A model generated the notes under the pieces. It saw only the letters and a list, made by a program, of their open reading frames with translations. It ran no database searches and was not told the DNA's origin. Shown here piece after piece: positions 27,156 to 37,700 of a DNA stretch of 64,000 bases; within the stretch, counting starts at the first letter, position 1, and each line of letters begins with the position of its first letter. Source of the stretch: Brotaphodocola catenula. Its GTDB lineage: Bacteria; Bacillota; Clostridia; Lachnospirales; Lachnospiraceae. The translations under genes were made by a program, and so were the position numbers. The stretch spans positions 1 through 64,000 of the forward strand of contig JAJEPU010000003.1 in NCBI GenBank assembly GCA_020686985.1, given 5' to 3'.

Positions 27156-28091
27156 ATGGCTAATATTTATAAGGGAGTTCAGAATCTGATTGGAAATACC
27201 CCTCTTGTAGAGGTGACAAATATTGAGAAGGAGCTGGGACTTGAGGCAAAGGTTCTGGTAAAGCTGGAGTACTTCAATCCGGCAGGAAGCGTTAAGGATC
27301 GTATCGCAAAGGCAATGATCGAGGATGCAGAGGAGAAGGGAATCCTGAAAGAGGGTTCTGTTATCATCGAGCCGACCTCCGGAAATACCGGTATCGGTCT
27401 TGCATCGATCGCAGCATCCAGAGGATATCGTCTGATTCTGACGATGCCGGAGACGATGAGCGTAGAGCGCAGAAACATCCTCAAGGCATACGGCGCAGAG
27501 CTTGTTCTGACCGAGGGCGCTAAGGGCATGAAGGGCGCAATCGCAAAGGCTGAGGAGCTTGCGAAGGAGATCCCGAACAGCTTCATCCCGGGACAGTTCA
27601 CAAACCCGGCAAACCCGGCAATCCACAGAAAGACAACCGGTCCGGAGATCTGGAACGATACAGACGGAAAGGTAGACATCTTCATCGCAGGTGTTGGTAC
27701 CGGCGGTACCCTGACTGGTGTTGGCGAGTATCTGAAGTCCCAGAACCCGAACGTGAAGATCGTTGCACTTGAGCCGGCAAGCTCACCGGTTCTGTCTGAG
27801 GGCAAGAGCGGTTCGCATAAGATTCAGGGAATCGGTGCAGGATTTGTTCCGGATGTTTTAAACACCAAGGTATATGACGAGGTATTTACCGTAGCAAACG
27901 AGGATGCATTCGCAACCGGCAAACTGCTTGCAAAGAAAGAGGGCGTTTTAGTCGGAATTTCTTCTGGTGCCGCACTCTACGGAGCAATCCAGCTTGCAAA
28001 GCGTCCGGAGAACAAGGGTAAGACGATCGTAGCTCTGCTTCCGGATAATGGAGACCGCTATTACTCCACACCTTTGTTCGGAGAGGAGTAA
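27156..28091 (+). CDS. cysK: Cysteine synthase A
   Basis: O-acetylserine sulfhydrylase, a PLP enzyme that makes cysteine from O-acetylserine and sulfide. The PLP lysine is in NPAGSVKDR, the substrate loop is [12 protein letters not shown], and the phosphate-binding glycine loop is [15 protein letters not shown]. Start 27156 gives [20 protein letters not shown], the usual beginning, and 311 residues; ATGs at 27120 and 27144 are less likely because AAAGGA sits about 11 bases before 27156. It is cotranscribed with a CymR-like repressor; in Bacillus and Staphylococcus CysK itself is the CymR partner and cysteine sensor. Confidence 0.95.
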   Translation: MANIYKGVQNLIGNTPLVEVTNIEKELGLEAKVLVKLEYFNPAGSVKDRIAKAMIEDAEEKGILKEGSVIIEPTSGNTGIGLASIAASRGYRLILTMPETMSVERRNILKAYGAELVLTEGAKGMKGAIAKAEELAKEIPNSFIPGQFTNPANPAIHRKTTGPEIWNDTDGKVDIFIAGVGTGGTLTGVGEYLKSQNPNVKIVALEPASSPVLSEGKSGSHKIQGIGAGFVPDVLNTKVYDEVFTVANEDAFATGKLLAKKEGVLVGISSGAALYGAIQLAKRPENKGKTIVALLPDNGDRYYSTPLFGEE

Positions 28092-28097
28092 AATTTC

Positions 28098-28544
28098 ATG
28101 AAACTTTCCATGAAGAGCAGATACGGGCTTCGGGCACTGATCGATCTGGCGATCCATTCACGGGATGAGCAGGTGGCGCTTGGAAATGTGGCAGAGCGCA
28201 ACGGAATTTCTCCGCAGTATCTGGAGCAGGTATTTGCGAGTCTCAGGAAAGCGGGAATTGTGAAGAGCGTCAAGGGACCGCAGGGCGGATATTTCTTGAG
28301 CCGTGATCCGAAGGAGATCTGTGTCGCAGAGATCGTGACGGTGCTCGAGGGCTCGTTCCGTCTTGAGGATGAGGAGATTCCGGAGAACTGCAAGTCTCAG
28401 GGCGCACCAAGAGCCGTGCAGAAACTCATCGTTGACCGAGTGAATCAGGAGCTTGAGAACATTCTCACCAAGCTCACACTTGCAGATCTGGTCAAAGAGG
28501 CGGAGGAATACAGCGCCTACGGCTGTGATATGTATTATATCTGA
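28098..28544 (+). CDS. cymR: Rrf2-family regulator, CymR-like
   Basis: A 148-residue winged-helix repressor. MKLSMKSRYGLRALIDLA, NGISPQYLEQVFASLRKAGIVKSVKGPQGGYFLS and EIVTVLEG are standard Rrf2 wording. It lacks the three clustered cysteines of IscR; only isolated Cys residues remain (PENC and YGCDMY), so a CymR role in cysteine control fits better than iron-sulfur sensing. It starts 6 bases after the cysK stop, with GAGGAG inside the cysK end. A palindrome before cysK is a likely binding site. Confidence 0.88.
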   Translation: MKLSMKSRYGLRALIDLAIHSRDEQVALGNVAERNGISPQYLEQVFASLRKAGIVKSVKGPQGGYFLSRDPKEICVAEIVTVLEGSFRLEDEEIPENCKSQGAPRAVQKLIVDRVNQELENILTKLTLADLVKEAEEYSAYGCDMYYI

Positions 28545-28690
28545 TAGATGTTTGATAAAAAGTGATTTAATGCATATAATGCTATGCTGTGTGTATGAAT
28601 AAAAATAATCTAAAACATGCACGACGATCTGAAAACATAAATCTGGTTTTTCTTAATCTCGGCTGTATTTTTTATGTGTTTTTTTGAGAA

Positions 28691-28732
28691 AGGCGGGTGC
28701 ATCGTGGATGCATCCGCCTTCTTGGTTTTTTA
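28691..28732 (+). terminator. Terminator after cysK-cymR
   Basis: AGGCGGGTGCATC (28691-28703) pairs with GATGCATCCGCCT, followed by TCTTGGTTTTTT. It separates cymR from the convergent thioredoxin reductase gene. Confidence 0.75.
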
Positions 28733-28783
28733 CTTGATTAAAATGAATTGTATCCATCAATTCATAATTCATCACATCGTAAA

Positions 28784-29947
28784 TTACAGCAGTGTCTCCA
28801 CAACCTCACCCTGGTTGTTGACCATAATGGCAACTGCCGGATGGTTCTCATCAAGAGTGATGTGGTAGCGGTTTACGAGATACTTGTTGCGGGTGGTATC
28901 GATCTCCATCACGGTCTTGTCAGTGGAGAGCTTGCCGATTGCGTCAAGGCTTCCCTCAAACTCCGGGCTCCAGAAGCCGAGGACAACACAGTCACCCTGA
29001 CCGAGAACGCGCTTCTCGAAATCATCGACATCTTCGATGTAACGCTCTGCTGCGGTTGCAGCGACAGCTCCGTCAGAGATTGCGGTCGATACCTGACGCA
29101 GATATTTTTCGCGGACATCGCCGGCAGCGTATACGCCCGGTGCGCTGGTCTCCATGCGGTCATTAACCTGAAGCCAACCGCGGGAATCCTTTGCGATCTC
29201 CTCCGGTAACCACTTAGTCTCCGGGATCATGCCTACGAAGAAGAAGACTCCGTCGCACGGGAAATCGGTGATCTCGCCGGTCTTCATATTCTTGATCTTG
29301 ACGCCGGTAACCTCATCGGTACCGCAAACTTCTGCGAGGACGCTGTTCCAGATGAAGTCCATCTTCGGATTCTGGAATGCTTTGGCTGCGGACTCACGGT
29401 TGCAGTCGAGAATTCCCTCGTCGTGCAGAACGACAACGGTGACACGGCTTGCAAACTTGGTAATGTACATGCCTTCCTCAATACCCTGGTCGCCACTTCC
29501 AACGACAACAACATGCTGATCCTTGAAGAACTCTGCATCACAGGTTGCGCAGTAGGCAACGCCCTGACCGGTAAGCTCACGCTCGCCCGGGATTCCGAGT
29601 ACACGGGCAGAAGTTCCGGTTGCAATCACGATTGCCTTTGCACCGTACTGGTGTCTGCGGGTGTTGACAAGTTTGATATTTCCGGTTACATCCATAGATT
29701 TTACCGGCTCACGCTTGATCTCTACGCCAAAGCTCTCAGCCTGCTCTGCCATACCCTGAGTCAGGTTCGGACCAGAGGTATCAGCGACACCCGGGTAGTT
29801 TACAATCTCGCGGGTCGTGTAGGCACGTCCGCCAACGGTTCCTTTTTCCAGAATCAGAGTTTTCAAGTGGGCACGTCCGCCATATATTCCAGCTGCGAGT
29901 CCTGCCGGACCGCCTCCAATAATAATCAGATCATACATTGCATCCAT
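28784..29947 (-). CDS. trxB: Thioredoxin reductase with degenerate thioredoxin-like tail
   Basis: An NAD(P)H- and FAD-binding disulfide reductase. The FAD loop is IIIGGGPAGLAAGIYGGRA, the redox pair is C133-A-T-C136, the NAD(P) loop is VVVGSGDQGIEEGMY, and the late FAD motif is GVYAAGDVREKYLRQ. After the usual end (about residue 305) it has about 80 extra residues (DCVVLGFWSPEFEGSLDAI and on). This tail looks like a thioredoxin fold whose CxxC is replaced by SPEF, so it cannot do dithiol chemistry. Start 29947 follows TGGAGGG. It is divergent from a thioredoxin gene and is probably its reductase. Confidence 0.88.
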   Translation of the reverse strand: MDAMYDLIIIGGGPAGLAAGIYGGRAHLKTLILEKGTVGGRAYTTREIVNYPGVADTSGPNLTQGMAEQAESFGVEIKREPVKSMDVTGNIKLVNTRRHQYGAKAIVIATGTSARVLGIPGERELTGQGVAYCATCDAEFFKDQHVVVVGSGDQGIEEGMYITKFASRVTVVVLHDEGILDCNRESAAKAFQNPKMDFIWNSVLAEVCGTDEVTGVKIKNMKTGEITDFPCDGVFFFVGMIPETKWLPEEIAKDSRGWLQVNDRMETSAPGVYAAGDVREKYLRQVSTAISDGAVAATAAERYIEDVDDFEKRVLGQGDCVVLGFWSPEFEGSLDAIGKLSTDKTVMEIDTTRNKYLVNRYHITLDENHPAVAIMVNNQGEVVETLL

Positions 29948-30058
29948 AATATTCCCTCCAGACTTCAAAAAACAATACAGCTCTGCGCTTTTATCTAATC
30001 ACGACAGTCTACATTAATATTTTATCATATTTTTCTGAAAAATCCATAGCATATGTTA

Positions 30059-30087
30059 TTGTTTATGTACAAAGAAAATGTTATACT
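30059..30087 (+). promoter_or_regulatory. Promoter of the thioredoxin gene
   Basis: TTGTTT (30059-30064), 17-base spacer, TATACT (30082-30087). AGGAGG follows before the ATG at 30169. Confidence 0.6.
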
Positions 30088-30168
30088 ATTATCAATGTCA
30101 GTGAAACATTTGAAAAACATGAAAAAAAAAGCGTATTAAGACGTGTTTTTTAATAGGAGGAAGATATC

Positions 30169-30483
30169 ATGAAGAAGTTAAATACAACTGCATTTCGTGA
30201 GTATGTAGAGAACGATGGAGAGACCTGTCTGGTTGTATTTTCCAGAAAGAGCTGTCATGTATGTCAGGGTATTCATGGAATTCTGGACGATCTGGAAGCA
30301 GATTATAAAGGAAAGATTCCGTTTTATGAGATTGATGTAGAAGAGGAACAGCAGTTATTTGAGAAGATGATGATGAAGGGCGTTCCGCAGGTTTGCATTT
30401 TCGATAATGGCGAGCTGAAGGAGAAGCTGGCAGGCAATCATGAGGAAGATGAGTACGCCGACATGATTGAGAAGTATGTTTAA
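30169..30483 (+). CDS. Thioredoxin-family protein with CHVC active site
   Basis: A 104-residue single-domain thioredoxin. The active site is C29-H-V-C32 in SRKSCHVCQG instead of the standard CGPC, and the cis-proline is in GVPQVCIF, followed by another Cys. The changed dipeptide should make it more oxidising than ordinary thioredoxin. It is cytoplasmic and lies between the divergent reductase and the arylsulfotransferase gene, so it may serve one of them. It has a perfect AGGAGG site. Confidence 0.88.
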   Translation: MKKLNTTAFREYVENDGETCLVVFSRKSCHVCQGIHGILDDLEADYKGKIPFYEIDVEEEQQLFEKMMMKGVPQVCIFDNGELKEKLAGNHEEDEYADMIEKYV

Positions 30484-30622
30484 ATCTCTAAATCATTAAT
30501 TTAGAATTTCATTCAGATAAGATTACTACTTATATTTAATAAGAATTCTGGCAAGTCTTTTCTTTGGGGGAGATTTGACAAAAGATAAATAACCAAGACA
30601 TCATAGAAGGAGGGTTTTCGCA

Positions 30623-32047
30623 ATGGGACTTTACAATGTATACCCGATGGGAACAACAATTTATGATCCGGAGAAGGCATGGAGCGGTTATACGCTGATG
30701 CAGTGTCAGGGAATTGGTGCTGTTCTGGTCGACATGAATGGTAACGTCAAGAAGGTTTGGAAGGATGTTCAGGGATTCCCGAACAAACTGCTTCCGGGTG
30801 GCTATCTGATGGGTAGCTTAGGACTTCGTGATCCGAAGTTCGGTTATCAGGACCAGACCGATGTTGTAGAGGTTGACTGGGATGGTAAAGTAGTATGGAA
30901 ATTCGATAAGAAAGAGCTCGTAGATGATGATGGCGACAAGAGATGGATCGCTCGTCAGCACCATGACTACCAGAGAGAGGGTAACCCGGTTGGTTACTAT
31001 GTTCCGGGCATGGAGGCAAAGACTGAGAGTGGTAATACTCTGATCCTGTGCCATGAGGATGTTTACAACAAGAAGATCAGTGAGCATCGTCTGCTGGATG
31101 ATGTCTTCATCGAGGTTGACTGGGAAGGCAATATCGTCTGGGAGTGGCATGTAAGCCAGCACTTCAACGAGTTAGGCTTCAGCGAGATCGCAAAGAACGT
31201 TCTGGCTCGTAACCCTAACATCCATGAGAATGGTGGCGGACAGAGCGACTGGATGCACATCAACTCCATGAGCGTACTTGGACCGAACAAGTGGTATGAT
31301 GCAGGAGACGAGAGATTCAACCCGGAGAACATCATCTGGGATGCTCGTGAGGCAAACATCATGGCAATCATCAGCAAGAAGACCGGTAAGATCGTTTGGA
31401 AGATTGGTCCGGACTTCACCGAGTCCAAAGAGCTGAGAATCATCGGCCAGATCATCGGTCAGCATCACTGCCATATGATCCCGAAGGGACTTCCGGGTGA
31501 GGGCAACATCCTTCTGTTCGATAACGGTGGATGGGCTGGATATGGTATGCCGAGCCGTTGCAGCCGTGATGGTGGTAAGGCAGATCTGCGTGACCACTCT
31601 CGTGTTCTGGAAATTGACCCGACCACTCTGGAAGTTGTTTGGGAGTTCTCCGGTCGTACCTTCGGCGGTATGATGGGCATCGTTGCAGACTCCAAGTTCT
31701 ACAGCCCGCTGATCAGCTCCGCACAGCGTCTGCCAAACGGCAACACCCTGATCTGTGAAGGCTGCTATATGAGAATGTTCGAGGTGACTCCGGACAAGGA
31801 AGTTGTTTGGGAGTTCATCGCACCGTTCAAGGGCATGCGTGAGATGGTATACCGTGCTTACCGTTATCCGTATGACTATGTTCCACAGCTCGAGAAGCCG
31901 GTTGAGACCCCGGTTGTAAGACTGGACAACCATGACTTCCGTGTACCGGGCGCATCTGACAGCAAGATCACCGAGATGACCACCGTAGAGGGTACTCTGG
32001 GATACTCTGCAAAGATTGATGCCTGCGTAACTGATGGTCAGGTATAA
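30623..32047 (+). CDS. Aryl-sulfate sulfotransferase, cytoplasmic
   Basis: PAPS-independent arylsulfotransferase fold (ASST), which moves sulfate from one aryl sulfate to a phenol through a sulfohistidine. The repeated blade pattern VDWDGKVVWKFD, VDWEGNIVWEWH, KTGKIVWKIG and TTLEVVWEFSG marks a beta-propeller. Candidate catalytic histidines are H212 (DWMHINS) and H281-H282-H284 (GQHHCHMIP). Unlike the periplasmic enterobacterial AssT, no signal peptide is present. Codon use is strongly biased to favoured codons, so expression should be high. AAGGAGGG precedes the start. It follows the CHVC thioredoxin gene by about 140 bases and ends in a strong terminator. Confidence 0.85.
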   Translation: MGLYNVYPMGTTIYDPEKAWSGYTLMQCQGIGAVLVDMNGNVKKVWKDVQGFPNKLLPGGYLMGSLGLRDPKFGYQDQTDVVEVDWDGKVVWKFDKKELVDDDGDKRWIARQHHDYQREGNPVGYYVPGMEAKTESGNTLILCHEDVYNKKISEHRLLDDVFIEVDWEGNIVWEWHVSQHFNELGFSEIAKNVLARNPNIHENGGGQSDWMHINSMSVLGPNKWYDAGDERFNPENIIWDAREANIMAIISKKTGKIVWKIGPDFTESKELRIIGQIIGQHHCHMIPKGLPGEGNILLFDNGGWAGYGMPSRCSRDGGKADLRDHSRVLEIDPTTLEVVWEFSGRTFGGMMGIVADSKFYSPLISSAQRLPNGNTLICEGCYMRMFEVTPDKEVVWEFIAPFKGMREMVYRAYRYPYDYVPQLEKPVETPVVRLDNHDFRVPGASDSKITEMTTVEGTLGYSAKIDACVTDGQV

Positions 32048-32114
32048 AAAATTCTGTGGTATTTAAGATCGAAAATGCGTATCTGAATAAGAGCTGAGTT
32101 AATCATATAAAGAA

Positions 32115-32152
32115 CAGGGCGTATGGGGATTTCCCCATGCGCCCTGTTTTTG
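32115..32152. terminator. Strong terminator between ASST and MATE genes
   Basis: CAGGGCGTATGGGG (32115-32128) pairs with CCCCATGCGCCCTG (32133-32146) with one G-U type mismatch, followed by TTTTTGG. It lies between convergent genes and probably serves both. Confidence 0.9.
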
Positions 32153-32158
32153 GCTAGA

Positions 32159-33526
32159 TTACTTTTCCAGTTCCATCCGCTTTAATTCCGGCAGTACCAT
32201 GCACAGCATCGTGATAAAGCAGAGGCTTCCGCCGATAAGGTTGGATACCGGTTCTGCCAGGAAGACTCCTGAGGTTCCCATATGAAGCACATACGGCATC
32301 AGGTAGGTCAGCGGTACAACGATAAAGACTTTGCGGAGCAGGGAGAAGAAGATCGCCTGCTTCTTTTTGTTTAAGGATTTAAATACGGTCTGACCGAGGT
32401 ATTGCAGATCCATAAAGATAAATGCGGCAAAATATTGTTTCAGAGCAGGAACAGAATCCTGTACCAGCTGTGCGTCGGAACTGAAAACACGGATCAAGGT
32501 ATCCGGAATCAGGATGATAAAGCTCCACATAATAGCGGTGTAGCCGAGAATCAAAAGTCCCATGACCACACCGGCATTCTTCACACGCGCAGGACGTCTG
32601 GCTCCATAATTGTAACCTAAAATCGGGGAGGAGCCCTCGGTGATCGCGTAGATCGGGGTCTCCACGAGCTGACGGACACTCGATACAATCGTCATGACGG
32701 AGATATAGATATCGCCTCCGGTGACGAAAAGAACATGGTTGCAACAGATTGTTACAAGGCTGTTTGTCAACTGCATGATGAATCCGGCAGTTCCAAGACT
32801 GATAATTTCCTTTGCAGAAGCGACAGAGCCTTTCCATTCACTTTTACGAAGAAAACGCAGTTTCAGTTCTGCCTTTTTTGTGAGGAAATACAGCACAAAG
32901 AGAGCGGACAGACACTGGGAAATGACAGTCGCAATTGCGGCTCCACGCACACCTAAGCCAAGTGCAAAGATAAAGAGTGGATCAAGCAACAGATTGGCGA
33001 TCGCTCCGATTGTGACAGAAAACATTCCAATCAGTGAGTACCCCTGAGCATTGATAAATGGGTTCATTCCGACAGCAATCATCGACGGAAACGTGCCAAT
33101 CAGGTAAAGCGTCAGATAAGGATGAGCGTAGGTCAGTGCGTTTTCGGATGCGCCAAACAGAATCAGAAGTGGACGAGAAAGGATTAGTCCGATTCCCATC
33201 AGAATAACCGCACTGAAGCAGAGCATGGTAAACGAAGTCGCCATAAGGTGTCTTGCATTCTGCTGATTTTTCTGTCCTCTCTGAATAGAAAAGAGAGGGG
33301 CACCACCACTTCCGAAGAGGTTGGAAAATGCGGTGATGATGACAATGAGTGGAAAGCACAGTCCGACAGCTCCGAGTGCGGTCGTTCCCTCTCCTGGGAT
33401 GCGGGCAATGTAAATGCGGTCCACGATATTGTACAGTAAGTTTAGAATCTGGGCGACAAGCATCGGGAGGGTTGCCCCAAGGATGTTGCCGGTTATCGTT
33501 CCATTTTCAAAATCAACTCGTTTCAT
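32159..33526 (-). CDS. MATE-family efflux transporter (second copy type)
   Basis: A 455-residue multidrug exporter with about 12 hydrophobic segments. Recognisable parts are VAQILNLLYNIVDRIYIARIPGEG, ALGAVGLCFPL, GSGGAPLFSIQRGQ, GMNPFINAQGYS in the first half and TEGSSPILGYNYGARRP in the second. It belongs to another MATE subgroup than the protein at 4255-5598. It is divergent from a LysR-type regulator with 132 bases between, a typical regulator-exporter pair. Confidence 0.92.
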   Translation of the reverse strand: MKRVDFENGTITGNILGATLPMLVAQILNLLYNIVDRIYIARIPGEGTTALGAVGLCFPLIVIITAFSNLFGSGGAPLFSIQRGQKNQQNARHLMATSFTMLCFSAVILMGIGLILSRPLLILFGASENALTYAHPYLTLYLIGTFPSMIAVGMNPFINAQGYSLIGMFSVTIGAIANLLLDPLFIFALGLGVRGAAIATVISQCLSALFVLYFLTKKAELKLRFLRKSEWKGSVASAKEIISLGTAGFIMQLTNSLVTICCNHVLFVTGGDIYISVMTIVSSVRQLVETPIYAITEGSSPILGYNYGARRPARVKNAGVVMGLLILGYTAIMWSFIILIPDTLIRVFSSDAQLVQDSVPALKQYFAAFIFMDLQYLGQTVFKSLNKKKQAIFFSLLRKVFIVVPLTYLMPYVLHMGTSGVFLAEPVSNLIGGSLCFITMLCMVLPELKRMELEK

Positions 33527-33592
33527 GGAAATCGTTTTTGTTCCTTTCTTTTATTTATTATTTTTCTTGATTTCAAGTATAGCAAGCGATAA

Positions 33593-33620
33593 GATATATG
33601 TAAATTATTGAATTTATATC
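33593..33620. promoter_or_regulatory. Inverted repeat between MATE and lysR-type genes
   Basis: GATATA (33593-33598) and TATATC (33615-33620) flank 16 AT-rich bases in the divergent gap. This is a plausible LysR-type binding site, but AT-rich symmetry can arise by chance. Confidence 0.35.
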
Positions 33621-33658
33621 AAAATTAAATAAAATTTGTATGTTTATGGAGAAACAAA

Positions 33659-34519
33659 ATGGAAATCAAACAGCTGGAATATTTTCGTGCGATTGTGGAA
33701 GCTGGGACGATCAGCGGAGCGGCGAGAGAACTGCATATGACGCAACCACCGCTCAGCTACCAGATTAAGATGATGGAAGAAGAGTTGAAAGTATCACTTT
33801 TCCTGCGCGGAACAAAGAGAATCACGCTGACGGAGGCGGGAAAAACCCTTTACGAACAGGCAGAGAAGATTTTGACACTCACAGAACTGACGAAGAGTGA
33901 AGTGCTAAAATCCAGTCAGGCAACAACCTTGCATATTGGGATGACGCCATCCACGGTTTCGATGATGTCAGACTATCTTCAGCAATTTGCAAGGCGATAT
34001 CCACAGATTCGATTCGATATTCATGAGGGGTCTACATTTACATTGAAAGAGCAGATTGAGAATCAGCAGGTCGATATCACGACCTTGCGAACTCCGATTG
34101 CACTCAGTGGCTGTGAAGTAAAATCACTTGCGAAGGAACGACTGCTTGCGATGGCGATTCCAGAGTATCCGTTGTTTGAGGGGAAGACTTCTGTATCCTT
34201 ACGAGAACTTATCGATCAGCCACTGATTCTTTCCCGTCGCTATCAAAAATACATGCTCTCAGTCTTTGAAAAAGCCGGTGTGACGCAGAATATTTATTGC
34301 GCGTGTGAAGATGCCCGTACAGCACTCGTTATAGCAGAAAAGGGACTTGGAATTGCGATTCTTCCGGCTTCGATGCTGAAACAGTCGGAAAAATTGAAAG
34401 CGTGGGAGATCAAGGACGCGGATCTTGCAACGGAGATTTTGCTTGTGTGGAGAAAGGGACGAGTACCTGTGGAGGTGAAGAAATTTTTGGAGATGATGGA
34501 AGAAGCTAAGGAAGGATAA
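33659..34519 (+). CDS. LysR-family transcriptional regulator
   Basis: A 286-residue regulator. The N-terminal helix-turn-helix reads MEIKQLEYFRAIVEAGTISGAARELHMTQPPLSYQ, followed by the linker helix and an effector-binding domain with LHIGMTPSTVSMMSDYLQ and EKGLGIAILPAS. LysR proteins usually control the divergent gene, here the MATE exporter. The ligand is unknown. A two-way terminator lies about 135 bases downstream. Confidence 0.93.
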   Translation: MEIKQLEYFRAIVEAGTISGAARELHMTQPPLSYQIKMMEEELKVSLFLRGTKRITLTEAGKTLYEQAEKILTLTELTKSEVLKSSQATTLHIGMTPSTVSMMSDYLQQFARRYPQIRFDIHEGSTFTLKEQIENQQVDITTLRTPIALSGCEVKSLAKERLLAMAIPEYPLFEGKTSVSLRELIDQPLILSRRYQKYMLSVFEKAGVTQNIYCACEDARTALVIAEKGLGIAILPASMLKQSEKLKAWEIKDADLATEILLVWRKGRVPVEVKKFLEMMEEAKEG

Positions 34520-34653
34520 TGATGAGAGAGAAGAAACAAAGAAATCAGGGAAGGACAACAGATAAATAGATAATGGAAAACAACGATAAAAAATAAGAAT
34601 AGAAGCTGAGAAAATTCTGAAAAAACAAAATAAAACGAAACGTTAAAACAAGA

Positions 34654-34700
34654 AAACCTCCAATCGTCAGACTTAAAATCTGATGATCGGAGGTTTTTTA
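34654..34700. terminator. Two-way terminator between lysR-type and activase genes
   Basis: AAAACCTCCAATCGTCAGA (34654-34672) pairs with TCTGATGATCGGAGGTTTT (34680-34698) with two mismatches; T-runs exist on both strands. It ends both convergent transcripts. Confidence 0.85.
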
Positions 34701-34787
34701 CCTGCGAAATTTTTTTATGAGTTTTTCGCAGGGATTTTTAATTTCTGATTTCTAAATTCTTTTATTCCCTTATTCTTGTTATTATTA

Positions 34788-37700
34788 TTATTTTGTCGTC
34801 TTCAAGTTTTTCTGTGCGGTTGCCAGCATCAGTTTGATTCGGTTGAGCTGGTTAACCTCACTTGCGCCCGGATCGTAGTCGACGGCAATGATGTTTGCAT
34901 CCGGATGACTCTGGCGCAGTTCCTTGATGACACCCTTTCCGACGATGTGGTTCGGCAGGCATCCGAACGGCTGGGTGCAGACGATATTCTTGACACCGCT
35001 GTGGATCAGCTCAAGCATCTCACCGGTCAAAAACCATCCCTCACCGGTCTGGTTTCCGAGGGAGACATAGTTTTTAGCCATGTCTGCAAGCTCCCAGATG
35101 CGGGACGGCGGAGTGAAGTGCTCGCTCTTCTCAAGTTCTTTTCGTGCAGTCTTTCGGAAGTACTCAAGCAGGGAGATTCCGAGGTTGCACAGGCGGGCGG
35201 TGGACTTCTTTCCACCGAGGTGATCTGCCTTGAAGTTGCTGTTGTAGAAGCAGTACAGCAGGAAATCCATCAGATCCGGCATCACAGCTTCTGCGCCTTC
35301 AGATTCAAGCAGCTCGACGATGTGGTTGTTTGCGAGCGGGGAGAACTTTACAAGGATCTCTCCGACAATGCCGACCTTCGGCTTCTGCGCGCCGGTGCGC
35401 TCAAGGCGATCGAAATCGCGGACGATTCCACGCAGGTTTCTTCCGAATTCCACCATGCCAGCGGAGCGGGTTGAGAGACTCTTGACACAGCGAGCCTTCC
35501 ATTTCTCGTGAAGGGCATTTGCGGAGCCCGGAACCTTCTCATATGGGCGGGTTGCATAGAGCACGCGCATGAAGACATCTCCGTACACGACTGCCTGCAT
35601 GGCCTTTGTGATCAGACCCGGAGTGAAGTTGAATCCCGGGTTTGTCTCCATGCCGTTTGCGTTGACTGAGATCACAGGGATCTGAGGCATTCCGGCTTTC
35701 TCGAGCGCGCGGCGGATGAAGCCGATGTAGTTCGATGCACGGCAACCGCCACCGGTCTGGCTCATGAAGACTGCGGTGTGGTCGAGGTCATACTTTCCGG
35801 AGAGCAGGGCATCCATGATCTGTCCGATGACGATCAGCGACGGGTAGCATGCGTCGTTGTTGACGTATTTCAGACCGACATCGATCGCATTTCGGCTGTC
35901 ATTCTGGAGTACCTCAATGTTGTATCCAAATGCGCGGATTGCCGGCTCAATCAGCTCAAAGTGGATCGGAGACATCTGCGGGCACAGGAGCGTGTAGTTC
36001 TTCTTCATCTCTTTGGTGAAGACGACACGGTTGTAAGCGCTCGATACGACCTTGCGCTCAAAGTGCTTCTGGTCGCGGACACGAAGAGCGGCGATCAGAG
36101 AGCGGACGCGAATGCGCGCTGCGCCGAGGTTATTGACCTCATCGATCTTGAGCACCGTATAAATCTTTCCGGATTTGGTGAGAATATCATGGACCTGGTC
36201 AGTCGTCACAGCGTCGAGTCCACAGCCGAAGGAGTTTAACTGAATCAGGTCGAGACAGTCACTCTTCTTGACGTAGGAGGCCGCCTTGTAGAGACGGGAA
36301 TGGTACATCCACTGGTCGGTGACAATCAGTGGGCGCTCAACCTCACCGAGATGACAGATCGAGTCCTCGGTCAGAACTGCCATTCCATAGGAAGTGATGA
36401 GTTCCGGGATTCCGTGGTTGATCTCCGGATCGACGTGATAAGGACGACCGGCGAGCACGATTCCGTGTTTGCCATGTTCTTTCAGCCATGCGATTGTCTC
36501 CTCGCCCTTCTTCTCTATATCCTCGCGGGATTTTAAGAGCTCAAGCCAAGCGAGATGTGCGGCTTTCTGGATCTCAACCGAAGAAATCTGGTATTCCTTG
36601 CCGATCTCGACGATCAGCTGGCGCGTCAGAATCTCCTCATTTGTAAATGCGAGGAACGGGTTCATGAAATGAACGTTGTTCTCTGCGAGCTCCTCGACGT
36701 TGTTCTTGATGTTCTCCGCGTAGGAGGTGACCATCGGGCAGTTATAATGGTTGCCGGCCTCCGGGGTCTCATTGCGCTCGTAAGGGATACACGGATAAAA
36801 GATCTCCTTGATTCCCTGACGGATCAGCCAGCTGATGTGACCGTGAACGATCTTTGCCGGGTAGCACTCGGACTCACTCGGGATCGACTCAATGCCGAGC
36901 TCATAGATCTTTCGCGTGGACTGTGGGGAGAGCACGGTGCGGAAACCAAGCTCCTTGAAAAAGACAGCCCAGAACGGGTAGTTCTCGTACATGTTAAGCA
37001 CGCGCGGGATTCCGATTGTGCCATGCGGTGCCTGATCCTTCGTCAGAGGCTCGTAGTCGAACATCCGGTGATACTTGTAGTCGAAAAGGTTCGGGATCTC
37101 CTTGCGGGATTTCTCCTTGCCGAGTCCGCGTTCACAGCGGTTTCCGCTGATGAACTGGCGACCACCGCCGAAGCGGTTGATTGTCAGAACGCAGTGGTTC
37201 GTACATCCCTTGCATCGCGCCATCGAAGTGTCGTATTTGAGCGCAAGGATCTTGTCGAGCGAGAGCATCGAGGTTCCCTTTGAGCGGTTGCAACGCTCTC
37301 TTGCGATCAGAGCAGCGCCGAAAGCACCCATGATGCCGGCGATATCCGGGCGGACTGCCTCACAGCCGGAGATCTTCTCGAAACTGCGAAGAACTGCGTC
37401 GTTGTAGAATGTTCCACCCTGAACGACAACGTGCGTTCCAAGGTCGGACGGGCTGGTGATCTTGATTACCTTGTAGAGTGCGTTCTTGATGACGGAGTAG
37501 GCGAGTCCGGCAGAGATGTCTGCGACGGTTGCGCCCTCCTTCTGTGCCTGCTTGACGTTGGAGTTCATGAATACGGTACAACGCGTTCCAAGGTCGGTCG
37601 GATTCTCTGCAAAGAGTGCGGCCTTTGCGAAATCAATCACGCTGTAATTCAAGGACTTTGCAAATGTCTCGATGAAAGAGCCACAGCCCGAGGAGCAGGC

